From contig CM041203.1 in NCBI GenBank assembly GCA_023078555.1, positions 5,850,538 to 5,914,537 on the forward strand: a stretch of 64,000 nt of DNA, read 5' to 3'. Positions 50,111 to 61,866 of this stretch are shown piece by piece. The stretch's first letter is position 1, and each line of letters starts with the position of its first letter. Position numbers and translations under genes: made by a program. Source of the stretch: Ulva prolifera. Lineage: Eukaryota > Chlorophyta > Ulvophyceae > Ulvales > Ulvaceae. The notes below the pieces were generated by a model that made no database searches, had not been told where the DNA came from, and saw nothing but the letters and a program-made list of their open reading frames with translations.

Positions 50111-51839
50111 AAAGACAACTGGTGGGGCAGGGGGGTCGAATTGCAAAGCGCAGGCGACCTGGGAGCAGACACACTGCACAACCTCAGACACCACTTTCGT
50201 CATCATGACGTAACCACAAAGCGATTGGATGCCACCGGCTGCCATGACATTCCAGGAATTCCGCAGACAACGGCTGGGGGGCTGGGGGGCTGTGTACACA
50301 ACCACGGTCTGGCATGCACATTCACCAGGGGACGAAGTCGCCCGGGGGCACACATGGACAAGACCACTTGATATGTCACATACTTCACATTGCGACCAGC
50401 TATACACAGATGACTTTGCGACTGTTGTGTACTGGGCCAGTCTGTGCATAGCACACGATCACCTAGCTGTGAGCTGATCGCAGTGGAGCACCGCGGCTGG
50501 CGTGCTTCATGAACGCTGCGTTGTGCGTTTGTGCCGTACGGCGACTATGACTGACGTCATGGATCACGCAGCCTCGCACAAGCCATCAGCAGCGCTGCAT
50601 ATGCGACAGGGCATACTTCCGAGATACGCACGACAAACAGCCACGAAGACGCATGCATTACATGCCTACGCAAAGGCCCCGGTAGCTCGTGACCAGCGGT
50701 GCCAGCGATAGCGCGCCTTTGACGTCTTCCGATGGAAATGTTCTTCCGCTCGCGCTGATCGGTGTAAGCATCGTCCCAAATTCTTTCTAGATTGTTTCTG
50801 AGGTGGATGGCGTCACACAGGATGCGCTGAACAAATTCTGGACAATCAAGACAGTTTACTGGCGGTGCTTTGTGCATCGCCGAGGCAATGGCGACACAAT
50901 TCGCAGCCAGAAGGGCGTGCCTGAGTTTGTGAACAGACCATTTGAGAATCAAAATTGCTTGACCTGTCGAAGGACCCGTGTGGACCAGAGTCAAGGGCAG
51001 TCTTGTTGCAATGAGGCGCAGCACTGTCACTGCCAGAAATAGGTGAATTCTCGACCTCGCGCTCCATCGCGGTAATTGTAAAGTTCTGCACGAACATGAG
51101 ACGCTCATGGTGAGATTGATTTCGCTTGTCTAAGACGTCACAAGCCGAGAGAGGTTGTTCAGCTAGGTGAGTCAGATAGCTGTTGACGTCTGTACCTGTC
51201 TGCCGTTGGACATGACGCGCCACAGTACAGGAGCTCACTGTTACACCACAGCTGGCAGTAATCATAGTGGGACAAATGGTTGTACGTTCACGTGTGTGCA
51301 GCTTGCAGCACAGGTTCAAGCCGGCCTGTCTGCTGCTGAAACATTGAAGATGATAGAAAAGAAGCAAACGCAGCGGCGCAGCTTCGCACGCAGAGATTCT
51401 ATACAACATAATGGGCTTGTAGTGGACGTATGGTACACAGGTGTAGAAGACGCACTCGTGTAGTGCGTTGGGATGTCAGGCGTACGCGCGCTGGTTGCGA
51501 GGAACAGATCGAACAAGGTGAATGCTGAAAGACGGACGCATGATGTCCCACACGGATCAAGAGAATTTATTCCGGCGAGGTGATGCAGCGACATGGGCCT
51601 GCCCAGTCTCCGAAGCTAGTTTCAAAATTTGCACCTTCCATCACGCGGCGTCAGTTCACGTCACATGCGGCACACATCCACATATAGCGTCATGCTGATG
51701 CAAGCAGTGCTAAGAAGTGGATGGTCCTGGTACGTCACTATCCAGACACAGCTGTCGATCGGGACTGTCGACAGCAGAGTTCAGGCTTCGGATACTGCCA
51801 CGAGATGAAGCTCGGGAACAGAGAAAGAGCATCACAAAT
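50111..51839. other. Region without a recognised gene
   Basis: Frames on both strands between 50.5 and 51.5 kb reach moderate length but overlap one another, and none shows a domain, a start context or splice partners. It may be decayed mobile sequence. Confidence 0.35.
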
Positions 51840-51862
51840 ATAAAATGCCGGAGGGTGGCATG

Positions 51863-52050
51863 AGGCGGTGTGGGGTGGTATGAGGCGGTGTGGGGTGGTG
51901 TGAGGCGGTGTGGGGTGGTGTACACCACCCCACACCGCCTCACGTGAGGCGGTGCGGGGTGGTATATACCACCCCATACCATATCATATATGAGGCGGTG
52001 TGGGGCTCAATGAGGCGGCATGATCACTCCTCGAGGCGGTGTGGGGTAGC
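51863..52050. repeat. GAGGCGGTGTGGGGTGGT repeat cluster with a 42-nt perfect palindrome
   Basis: An 18-nt motif recurs about seven times, in both orientations. The segment 51901-51942 equals its own reverse complement over all 42 nt, with the dyad between 51921 and 51922. A second imperfect inverted pair follows at about 51951-51982 around a TATATA centre. Such a palindrome can extrude a cruciform in DNA or a long hairpin in RNA. Confidence 0.85.
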
Positions 52051-52925
52051 TGCTGGCTCATGGAAGCGTGCTCTCCTCATGGCAGCCGACGAGCCTATAA
52101 TGACCCGTCGATCGCTTGCCAGCGGGGTCACTATGTTACGCCTGGTACTGTAACGAACCGAGAATGACGATGACTCCTTCGGGTCAACAGCGCACAGGCA
52201 ACAAGCCCCTGGGGTCCCAGCGGGAGCGCGTTACCGTGGATGCAATCACACACAAGTAATATGTTGCTCAGAGCGCGCGGCTACACCTTTGCAGATTTGA
52301 CTGGAGCGAAGCTGTGCTGCCGGGTCCTTGCAGCGGCATGTGCCATCTCAGCGTCGGAGCTGCGTGTACTCTGCAGCAGCAGGTGATGTCGCGCTGCGAG
52401 GTGTTGTGTTATGCATACTGTACATGCGGGCTGCGTGTGCTGCAGTGGTGGTGTACACCACATGTATCTTGCAGCAGAGCTGAACACCGCTCTAAAATAC
52501 ACTTGTGTATGCTTGAATTATCGCCGGTCCGCTGTTCAGAGAATAGCAGCGTACGAGCGGCAGTATTTCGAGATGGTTTCGCAAATGCTAGCAGCGACGG
52601 TGGCCTTTCCTGGAGCCGGACAGCGTGGGCAGACATACGACGTTGAATAATGTGTTCACACGTGTGATCGGTACTGCATCGTAGGGGGCTTTGTTGTATA
52701 CCATGTTGTATATCAAAGGTCGCATATACGTTTCGGCAGTGGGTGCCTCCATTGAAAACATTTTGGCAGTCAGACGCATGACAATTCTGGGCAAGGTGTG
52801 GGATGGCAGAGTTTGCATTCAGATAAAGAGTTGATAAAATCAGTTATCAAAAATCTAAAGAGCTCACACCTGGACGGTCAAGCCTCATCAAGAGGCCACT
52901 GCAGTGCCAGCTGCATGACCTGGAC
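52051..52925. other. Region without a recognised gene
   Basis: A plus-strand frame ending at 52650 (IAAYERQYFEMVSQMLAATV) is mildly protein-like but has no supported start or splice sites. Nothing else was seen. Confidence 0.3.
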
Positions 52926-53040
52926 CCCCCCCCCCCCCCCCCCTTCCGGCTATCACTGACCCACCCAACTGACCCACCCAATAGTGGCCCTCCGCTGTCA
53001 CCACCCAACTGACCCACCCAATAGTGGCCCTCCGCTGTCA
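52926..53040. repeat. Poly-C run and two perfect 40-bp tandem copies
   Basis: A C run of about 18 ends near 52943. It is followed by two identical 40-nt copies at 52961-53000 and 53001-53040, each starting CCACCCAACTGACCCACCCA. Confidence 0.9.
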
Positions 53041-56039
53041 TGGTGGCCATGTCACCCCTGCGGCTGTCACCCCCACCCCCACCCTGGGCTGCCAGCAGCT
53101 ACTAGTACTGCCTGCAGCTACTACCTGCAGAATGGTCGGTTGTGGGCCATAATGACTGGCCAGGTGTCACCATTGGCAATCAAGGACGCCCATAGCCACA
53201 ATACACCACTGTATCACAGCTAGCCTCGCAGATGCCAGCATGTCTTGCTGGGGAAACAGCCTACTGCACGGCACTGGAGAGTGGATCCTCGAGGGCGGAG
53301 AATTTTCGCCTTCCCTATGGCACCTGCACAGCTCCCACTGTGTGTGGCCAGATTCAGCCTACCTTCACGATCGTGTGTCAGTTGTCGCTTCACTGTGAGG
53401 AACGTGTGTCAGGCGTGAGTGAGAAGTGGGCTCTGACGCAGGTTTGCACATCAATCTGTAGCCCCCATGCTGTGCTTCAGGTCTGTGCCTCTGTGCCTCT
53501 GCCACATGTGTACACTTTGGCACTGCTGCTTGAGCTGCAGTGTTGCATGACCTCCCCAGTGGAGCCTGACCACCAATGCAGACAGAGCCACACAACATGG
53601 ACACTGTGGTAGCCCGTGGTGGTGGGAGGCCAACTAAACATCGTTGTAGAGCTGAAGCTCGAGTATGTACAGGCATGGCAGCGTGCATTCCGCCACTAGC
53701 TGTGGCCTGTGCCCCCAGTGTATGCAAACGTAGAGCAATTTTGCCCAGACACAGAAGGCTTCGCCTCGTCTTCACGCACCTGGCATGGTTACACGCAACA
53801 CGGCTCGGTTCAGGGGATCAGTCAGTAGACAGTTTGAATGCAATGGTCAAGGCCACCACACCAGAGCCTGGCACATTGTGGGCTGGCGAAACCCCATTGA
53901 ACTCTCTAAACATGGTCGCAGAAACACACATGCATAAGGCAAGCTGCGCAGTCGAAGAAACGTTGAAACCCATGACCGCACCGCGATCAACGCCAGTGAC
54001 TCGAGATAGCGCATACCTGACGAGATCGGCGAGTTTGATCACGGGCACGTTGACGTACAGCCTATACGTGATTGCAGCTGCGATGATACGCACATCTGAC
54101 AGGACTGTGGCTTCTGGAACAGAGCGCAGGACGAGATGCTTGTCAGGCTTATGTACGATCGCACCTGTTTGCATGGCCTCATGTTGTCACTGCTGAGCAG
54201 CACCGCGAGTCCTGGTCATCGCGAGGTTGACCACTGCATGCAGCATGCATGCTGAATGCAGCCGCGGCGCAGGTCGGTGTTCGACATAAGATGAGATCCG
54301 TGGTAACAGCTACTGTAGACTAGACCTACCGCAATACCCAGAGTAGCGCCTGCGCCTGCTGCAGTAGCAGCTGCAGTCTGCGCGTGGCCTGGCATATGTG
54401 ATGTGGTTGTTGCGGATACCCGGATCCAGTGTCTGACCGCCCCACCTCGCGATCGCGGCAATGACGCTCATGGTTGAGACGGTGTAAACACGCTAGCTGC
54501 TATGCTCACGGTCATCCATTTTATCTGCCCAGTTGAAAAGGTACAGTCTGGCGGTCCCGGTGCTCGTGTCAAATCAGCTCACCCGGTCAAGTTTCACACA
54601 CTGTCGCCCGCAAAGCCATGGTTGTGCACCTGTCGCCATGAATACTGTTCGGCGTTCCGAAGGTCAGCCCTCGTCACCGTCAACGCCATCCACGTAGGTA
54701 ATGCTGTTGCCATGCTCAAGGTTAAACTGCACTGTTAGGCTGCATACGGCGCATAGGCCAAACGCTCTATGAGGCTTGGGCTTGCCCTTTGTCCTTTGCC
54801 CCTTTCAGTGTAAGTGGTGTTGAAGTACAGATTCCATATCTCGAGAGTACTGTCACCGTCTGTCATCTTCTCTGTTAGTGTGTGCCACTGCAATCTGATC
54901 TGACCTGATGCCTACCGTGCTGGCGGCCACGCATGCATGGTCTGGTGCACCAGCTGCAACAGCAGCTTGACAGTGTTACAAGGATACGTGTGGCGAGGCG
55001 GGCAGCACTTCGAAAGAAGCAAGCAGAGCAAGCACACACCCAGACACCCACGCAGCACACACAGAACCCACCACGCGCCCAGAAACCGACGACGCACCCA
55101 GAACCTCAGACCGTGCGGTCTAGTGCTACACACCCACACCCACACAGCACCCCACACCACAACGCCTGTCCCCGCACGACAGAGCCGCACCCGATGAGGC
55201 GCCGCCGCAGCTTGACAGTGTTTCTGCTGTTGTCCAGAGACATTGGTATCGCCCAGACCGGCCCAGCTGTCTAGACCGTGCCGCCGGTGGCCACGCCCAT
55301 GCCCGTGTATACACAGCTCGACTTGCCAGGAAGGCGCTGGCGCACACATGTGCTGCGCACTGTCTGATGCTGCAGACATGCGATACGGCTCTGCTCTGCA
55401 GTGGGAGCGGGTGAGGGGGGGCGGGTGTGCACTCCGGAACTTCCATTCATTGAGTGGCCATGGCCATTCCGGAGTGCGGGGGCCTCTTCACTCCTGGCCA
55501 TGGGGCCCAGCAGTGGCTGTGCACGGTCGCATGCTGGTTGCGCACGACGGTGTCAGCGAGCGCCTTCCCGGCCGCACACATGCGGTGAGGATCCCAGGGG
55601 CCTGGGGTGCCGCACCTGCGCAGGACTGGGCGTGTGCATGACTGTGTGGCACCAGGACATTGTGGCACAGGCATGTTGCGGGTCGGCGGACTCAACTTGA
55701 GTCCGATTGAATGCATGCACTGTGCGCGGCATCGGGAGCATTCAGGGGCGACGGCATGTGTGCAGCACTTCAGGATCCGGGTCCAATTTAGATTTACTTT
55801 ACTTTACACATTACAGGAACAGGCACACAGCATGCATTAGGCATGCCTGAGGGGCCCGGGCAGATCTGGCCAGGAGCCTGGTGATTCGTGCGCTGCTCGC
55901 CAGAACTGCCCGAAAAACCCCCCTGAGGCACGTACTCCATGCATGTGGACCCGTTGACTCGGCGTTTTCAATGTCCTCTTCAAGATACGGCGCAGCTGAG
56001 GTCAGTAAGCCCAGACTGAATGTACTGGACACAGCACGA
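53041..56039. other. Gene-poor region with weak coding-like frames
   Basis: A minus-strand frame at 54174-53818 (118 codons, with IIAAAITYRLYVNVPVIKLA) has an ATG and a stop and is moderately protein-like. A hydrophobic Ala/Gly-rich frame at about 54420-54340 on the same strand could be an upstream exon, but the phases do not fit. At 54930-55200 there is a CA/CACCC-rich low-complexity stretch. At about 55429-55478 GCACTCCGGAA and its complement form a short stem. Confidence 0.35.
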
Positions 56040-56960
56040 ACGAGCCACAGCTGGCGTCCCATGCAAACAGCGTGCATGCATGCGGGAGCAGAGGCAGGCC
56101 TCTTGAGCCATGCCTGGCTGTGCTGTTGACGTGAGGCAGCCTGATATTGACCATGCCGTGGCAAACATGCTGCACGCGGATTCGCTGGGCAGCGGCGAGC
56201 TGCCGTCAGCGCTGTGGTGGAGGGTGCTTCACGCTGAGCCCCGTGTTTCAGAACTGAATGCGATGGTTCAAGCTGAGCCCCACAAGGCAATCCAAGGTAA
56301 TTGTTGGGACGTGAAGAAGCTGATGTGCATCGTGGGCTGCACATTTCAACCTGCAGGAGCATAGGGACATGTATGAGACACCTCACAACACCAAAAAGTG
56401 TACGTGCAGCCGAGGTCACGACAGTTCTAGAAGGCCCCACCCGAACATGGAGGAAGAACGTGCGTACGGGTAGGACAGTGATTGCGTCCCGCCAGTGTCG
56501 TGAGCCTCGCACTGACTGGCCATGGTGACCGTCGGAGGGCGCGACGTCACCTGCAACGGCCACATGAAAGCTCGGCGCCGGCACGCACCCGGCCGCCGTC
56601 GACCTTATAAGTCAATTGTAGCGCAGTGATGCATGAATAAGCTCATGCTGCTTCACCGGCTGCAGGTGTTGCTGGCGTGTCAATGTGTGTTCGCGAGCAT
56701 GGGGATGTCTCAACGAAATGTCGTGACGACATGCAGAGGCACGAGAAGACTGATCCCAGCTGGCCATGGGCAACTGCTAAGCACGTGTCATTAAGCTTCG
56801 GCAGCTGCCTCCACTTGCATTCACCGGACATCGGCAACAGCGTAGGTGAAACATTACAGCACAACTGATGTTTATTTTGTTCTGCGGTAGTTGCTCAAGC
56901 AACTGTTGAGGCTCATGTGAGGCTCTGTCTGTGCTGTATCGTATCGCTCCTCAATGTCTC
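56040..56960 (+). repeat. Dispersed repeat, copy B
   Basis: Diverged copy of the sequence at 45840-46620. The best preserved parts are GTGAGGCAGCCTGAT (near 56131), the block coding for VSELN...WDVKKL...IVGC.FQPAGA (56245-56364) and a block with AACGAAATGTCGTGACG near 56713. Both copies have the same block order and orientation. Confidence 0.6.
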
Positions 56961-57554
56961 TCACCAACGTGATCGCCCCACGTCAAGTCCAAAGCATCAC
57001 GGGACGTGCGCCTGAAAGCTCTGAATCCTGAGGAACACCCGGGCCAGGACCCATCACCAAATGCACACGATGCAAAAACCAAGCCTGCAGAGGAATGCTC
57101 AACATCTGCACAGGCCTAGGCATCTGCGAGGTGCAGCATTAGGCCTGGACCAGTCGAGCAGCTCATGGCACACGGTCGACGCGGCGTCTGGCGCAGCATC
57201 AGGCCTGGTGTCGTGGCCTAGCTATGTAACTGAGCCATGCTCGTTGCTAGCATTGCTCGAGCCAGCGCAGCTGCGCGCAAATGCACTCACGCTGCGTGCA
57301 TCCGTCTGCACATGCATGCATGCGCGACTGTGCGCTCAGCCGTGCCATCAGCTCTGATGCACGCTTGTCTCTGCTCTGCTTGATGTAGCTGCAGTGCTCA
57401 TAAGCCTTCTCATCCTTGAGGAAGCTCGGCTTTTTGGTGGCTGGAACTTGAAAGTGCGTATGCGATCGCTGTTTGTGTGACCGGAGGTCGATTCCTTCTG
57501 AATTTTTGAGTAGTCTCTGAGCAGGTTTGGTGGAGCTACAAGAGATGCATCTCA

Positions 57555-59690
57555 ATGACTGAGTTGAGAGTGTCTGCACGGCGCTGGGTCCGCTCGTTTA
57601 AAGACCCGTCCCCCACAAATGCTGCATTGGCGGGTGTTTTCGATAGCATTTCGAAGGGGACATATAACTGTTCCATAGACTCTCAGGGTTGTGCCCTTGT
57701 GGATATGGCCTTAGGCAGCAAAGCTTTCTGCAAGCCGCGCTTGCCCTTTATTATTACACCAGTCATCGACGGTGGTGATTTAGTGGGTGACGAGTTCGCC
57801 CACGTCAACTCGTGTTGCAGGTCGCACACGATGTGTGACATGCCTGAGGAGGGGGAGGACACTGCGACACAATCTTCGTTACGTGTGCCTGACCCTTCAC
57901 ACGACCAGGCGCTAGGTTTTGACCCTGGCGCAATTCCGGAGGAGCACCGCATCCTGATCGAGGCTGCACCTCCCGGAAATAATTTCACGGAACTGCCGAA
58001 ATCTGCAGCAGCTTCATGCGCGGAGCATTCAGGCGTGCCCCGCACATTCTGTAGGCGTACTCAGTATCACCTTAGGCAACGGCAATTGCGCACAGAAGAG
58101 TCTATCCGCCGAGCCGCGGTCGAGAAAGCTATTTACAAAAGAGTGAACGGGAGAAAACAAACACTGAAACCGAATCTCATCGAATTCGAAGAAACAAACA
58201 CTGAAACCGAATCGCGGTCGAGAAAGCACAACTCGCCAGTGCCACAGCGGAGGTAGCTCAAGTCACGAGCGACCAGCTCACAGACGAGCAGACTCAAGAG
58301 CTACAAGCTCTGATTGAAAAGCACAAGGACCAGATCTCTTGGGACCCTAATGACATTGGGTGCCTATCTGAGGATTACAAGGAGTTTTACCTCCAGATTC
58401 CCACGGAGGAAGGTGCCAAATGTAAGCAGAGGCCTTACAGGCTCTCATACAAAGAATTGGAAGCTTTCAGAACGCAAGTTTCCCTGCTCTTGCAACAGGA
58501 AGTTATAAAGAAAGCTGACGGTCCAACCGACTTTCTCTCTCCGGTGCTATTTGTGCCGAAGCCACGTAAGCCGGACGAGCTGCGTATGTGCGTAGACTTC
58601 CGCAGATTGAATGCTGTGTCGAAGCGCGACTACCATGCCCTCCCGCATATCCGTGACCTGCTTCAATCCATGTCCGGCTGTAAATACTTCACAGCCCTGG
58701 ATTTGACCTGGGGATTCTGGGCCCTTCCAGTGGTCGAACAGGATCAGCACAAAACGGCCTTTACGGGCCCCGATGGAGAAGTTTATGTCTGGACGAAGGC
58801 TCCTATGGGTCTCTCCAACTCGCCTGCTGCCTTCCAACGTCTCATAGCACATGTGCTGAGAGATATCAAAGGCGTGTCAGTCTACATAGACGACATCACC
58901 ATCTTCTCCAAGACATGGCAGGAGCACCTCAGCATTCTTGCCAGGGTGTTTGAGAGACTGCGCAAGTCAGGTCTGAAGGTTAAATATGCCAAATGCGTCT
59001 GGGCAGCTGCGGAGTGCCGAGTACTGGGCTCTATTGTCAGTGAGGCCGGCATTGCGCCCGATCCTGACAAAGTGGCTGCGGTAAACAAGCTGCCGGTGCC
59101 TCGAAATGTTGCGGACGTTCGCAGCTTCTTGGGTGCCACTGGATATTTCCACGAGCACATACAAGCGTATGCGGACAAGTCAGCACCTTTGAGGGCGCTG
59201 CTGAAAAAGAACGTGCAGTTCATCTGGTCTGAGGAATGCCAGCGCGCCTTTGAGCAGCTAAAAGCAGACCTGGTGTCTCCGGCGTGCTTACGCATGCCAG
59301 ACCCAGAACGACCGTTCATTCTCACCACAGACTGGTCCAAACTAGCTGTTGGTGCGGTTTTGAGCCAGATCCAGCCAGAGGATCCTGCAGATCCGGACTC
59401 TGCAGAGAAAGAGTATGTCATAGCGTACTCTAGCAGATCTCTGAACCAAGCTGAGAGCCATTATGCTCCCACGGAAGGAGAGTGCCTGGCCCTTGTATGG
59501 GCCACCAGAAAATTCAGACCGTATTTACACGGCTACAAATTTCGTGTTCGCACTGACCACGCGGCCTTGAAATGGTTGTCCACGGCTCGCTTCGAAAATT
59601 CTAAGCTAGAGCGATGGGCGATGCGCCTGCAAGCGTCTACACAGGTCGTCGCTCATATGCCACTCATATTTACAAGCGTCCACGCTCATG
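57555..59690 (+). mobile_element. Partial Ty3/gypsy (Metaviridae) LTR-retroelement fossil
   Basis: Fossil piece of a pol gene. The reverse transcriptase (about 58470-59060) shows DFRRLNAVSKRDYHALP, APMGLSNSPAAFQR and the YIDD catalytic box. It is followed by the connection and RNase H region (about 59310-59620: LTTDWSKLAVGAVLSQ, TDHAALKWL). The sequence upstream (57555-58250) is probably the preceding part of the same polyprotein. No integrase and no LTR pair was recognised, so the copy is incomplete and its age cannot be estimated from LTR divergence. The RT core itself is well preserved, which suggests a fairly recent insertion. It carries a short inserted repeat (separate entry). The element is broken. 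Confidence 0.9.
58130..58227 (+). repeat. Short inserted repeat inside the Ty3/gypsy fossil
   Basis: A segment of 98 nt begins with the same ACAAAAGAGTGAACGGGAGA block that forms the arms of the 40.9-41.5 kb inverted-repeat element. The 15-nt sequence CGCGGTCGAGAAAGC is present just before it (58115-58129) and again at its end (58213-58227), as expected for a target duplication. Confidence 0.7.
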
Positions 59691-60097
59691 CACGGTCGCT
59701 TACGCAGGCTCTTATTTACCCCCCCATTTTCCGCATATATATGAGCGGAAGATTTTCGATATGAGCGAGTTTGTTTTTCACGAGATGTACAACTTTTGTA
59801 TTTTCGGCACCAGCAGTGCGAGTTTGAATAGCACCATGTGCATTTGTGTAAGTGTGCTTGCCCGGGCAGTACCCCTGATTGTGGGGGGTATGCACCGTCA
59901 TGTACGTGACTACAGGCTGCAGCTTGGTGGCCAGCAGTCCACCCAGAACAGGCTGTATGCCATGCCCAACAGCAAAGCCACTCGTGGCCTTGCTGCAGGC
60001 GCATGGCACACCCCCCCTCTACGTGGCCCTGCTCACTGCACCCGCCGCACGCGAGCTGCGTCTGTACGAGCTGCATTGGAGGTGGTCAGCCCCTCAT

Positions 60098-60435
60098 GTG
60101 GCACAGCCCAAGCGGCTTCCGCCTGGGCTGTCACTAGTGGTGCATGCATATGCGTCATCGGCACAGCCCAAGCGGCTTCCGCCTGGGCTGTCACTGGTGG
60201 TGCATGCATATGCGTCATCGGCACAGCCCAAGCGGCATCCGCCTGGGCTGTCACTAGTGGTGCATGCATATGCGTCATCGGCACAGCCCAAGCGGCTTCC
60301 GCCTGGGCTGTCACTGGTGGTGCATGCATATGCGTCATCGGCACAGCCCAAGCGGCTTCCGCCTGGGCTGTCACTGGTGGTGCATGCATATGCGTCATCG
60401 GCACAGCCCACGCGGCTTCCGCCTGGGCTGTGCCG
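60098..60435. repeat. 60-bp minisatellite, about 5.5 copies
   Basis: Nearly identical 60-bp units repeat in register. Each unit has an inverted pair, ACAGCCCAAGC and GCCTGGGCTGT, that can form a stem, followed by TGCATGCATATGCGTCATC. Copies differ at a CACTAGTGG/CACTGGTGG site in the order A, G, A, G, G. All reading frames through it are open because 60 is a multiple of three; this is not evidence for a protein. Confidence 0.95.
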
Positions 60436-61866
60436 CAAGCGTGCAAGGCTGTGAGGCTCCTACCTGCCATGGCTCCGAGTCCGTGCAATTGCTGTTTCGA
60501 GCTCGTCTGAAGCTGTTCGGGCAGGCTGCAGCCCCCTTGAAGAAAGTAACCTGTATGCATTGTTCCTTGTCAACCCATACAGCGTTGTAGCAGTTGCAAT
60601 TGACAATTGTACACGTACCTGATGTGTCAATGACTCGACGCACGCTGTCGCATTGTCGTAGCTGATGGGACAAACAGGTCATACTCAGGTCTCTCGATGC
60701 CAAACGCCGAACCATGTATGAACTGACCTGCACAAGTAGCTGGGCGACCTGGTCAACCGTCGATGCCTGAACAAACAAACGATCTGCACAGCCGGTGTTA
60801 CTGGACCGAAGCCTGAATGCATACGAGTAGGAAACATACTACCTTACTGATCATCGGTCAAAATTGTGTTCTGTGTCTCTCCCATCCATTTGCGCTGAGA
60901 TGTGTCGTCTCTGCCTCTTGTTCGTCAGTGGCGGTTTCTCGTAACTGTCAAAAGTCAATCACCTGCATTGGCCTCACATTAGTCTGCTTCGTCCGCAGGT
61001 TCGTGCTTTCGCCGTTTGACAACCAACAGTTGCCTGCGTTGTTATGCCACGATACTACCGACGACACCTGACAACGCGATCTGGCATTGATGGATTATCA
61101 TGACATAATCGCAGCCATTTAAATGCCATGTGATGGACGCTATATGCAAGGCGGGGGGCGCTCTATGGCGCACCAGGTACCCCTTTCTCGTCATAATGAA
61201 CGGTGCTAAGAGGACGGTATGACAATCACCCACACTTTATCCATCTGTCGAGTAGAAACGTACTTGTGAAGACATATATCCTCTGCAGCGATGGTAGCTC
61301 TGCACTGCGGTGCAGCAGCGTTAACGATCAAAAAGGGCGCAATTCTTATCTTCCGGAGCGCACACAACCGACGAAGTGGCATAATAAGATTATCCATGAG
61401 GATGCGGTTTGGAAGCTGACATGTACTGATCTGATTTCGTCATGGCTGCGTTAGGCGGAGCCTTCCGTTGACTCGTTTTGTGACAACGGGGCACTCGCGG
61501 CCCGTGTAGCCATGGCCACCGGTGTCGCGTGTGCGTTCTCCTGGGTACCCATCACATCTCTGCTAAAGTCCGTCTCGGCATATCATGTTGGTTTTGGCGT
61601 TTTCTTTGGAAATCACGCTCGTTTACTTCTTCTTCTGTGGGGCGGTGTTCACCACAAGGCCGTCAGACGTCACTTGTACTTTTTGCCTGCAGCAAAGCAT
61701 CTGTACATATTCACGACGTTGATTATAGACGCCTCGTGACACCCCCTCCGGCGAGTACTCAGTTGGAAGAGTTACCGACCGGACTGCAGATGTGAAAAGG
61801 CCGCACGAGTAATCTACCAGTCCGTGCGCTAGCGATCCGCCCCGCTGCTGTTTCAAATTTGGATGA
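60436..61866. other. Region without a recognised gene
   Basis: Ordinary composition with short frames. No domain, RNA gene or repeat was recognised between the minisatellite and the zinc-finger ORF. Confidence 0.4.

Noticed and set aside
53818-54174. 118-codon minus-strand ORF as a gene
   Set aside because: It has an ATG and a stop, but no domain or fitting splice partner. A frame of this length is common by chance in 64 kb of this composition.
60098-60435. CRISPR-like array
   Set aside because: The 60-bp units are tandem without unique spacers, in a eukaryotic context.
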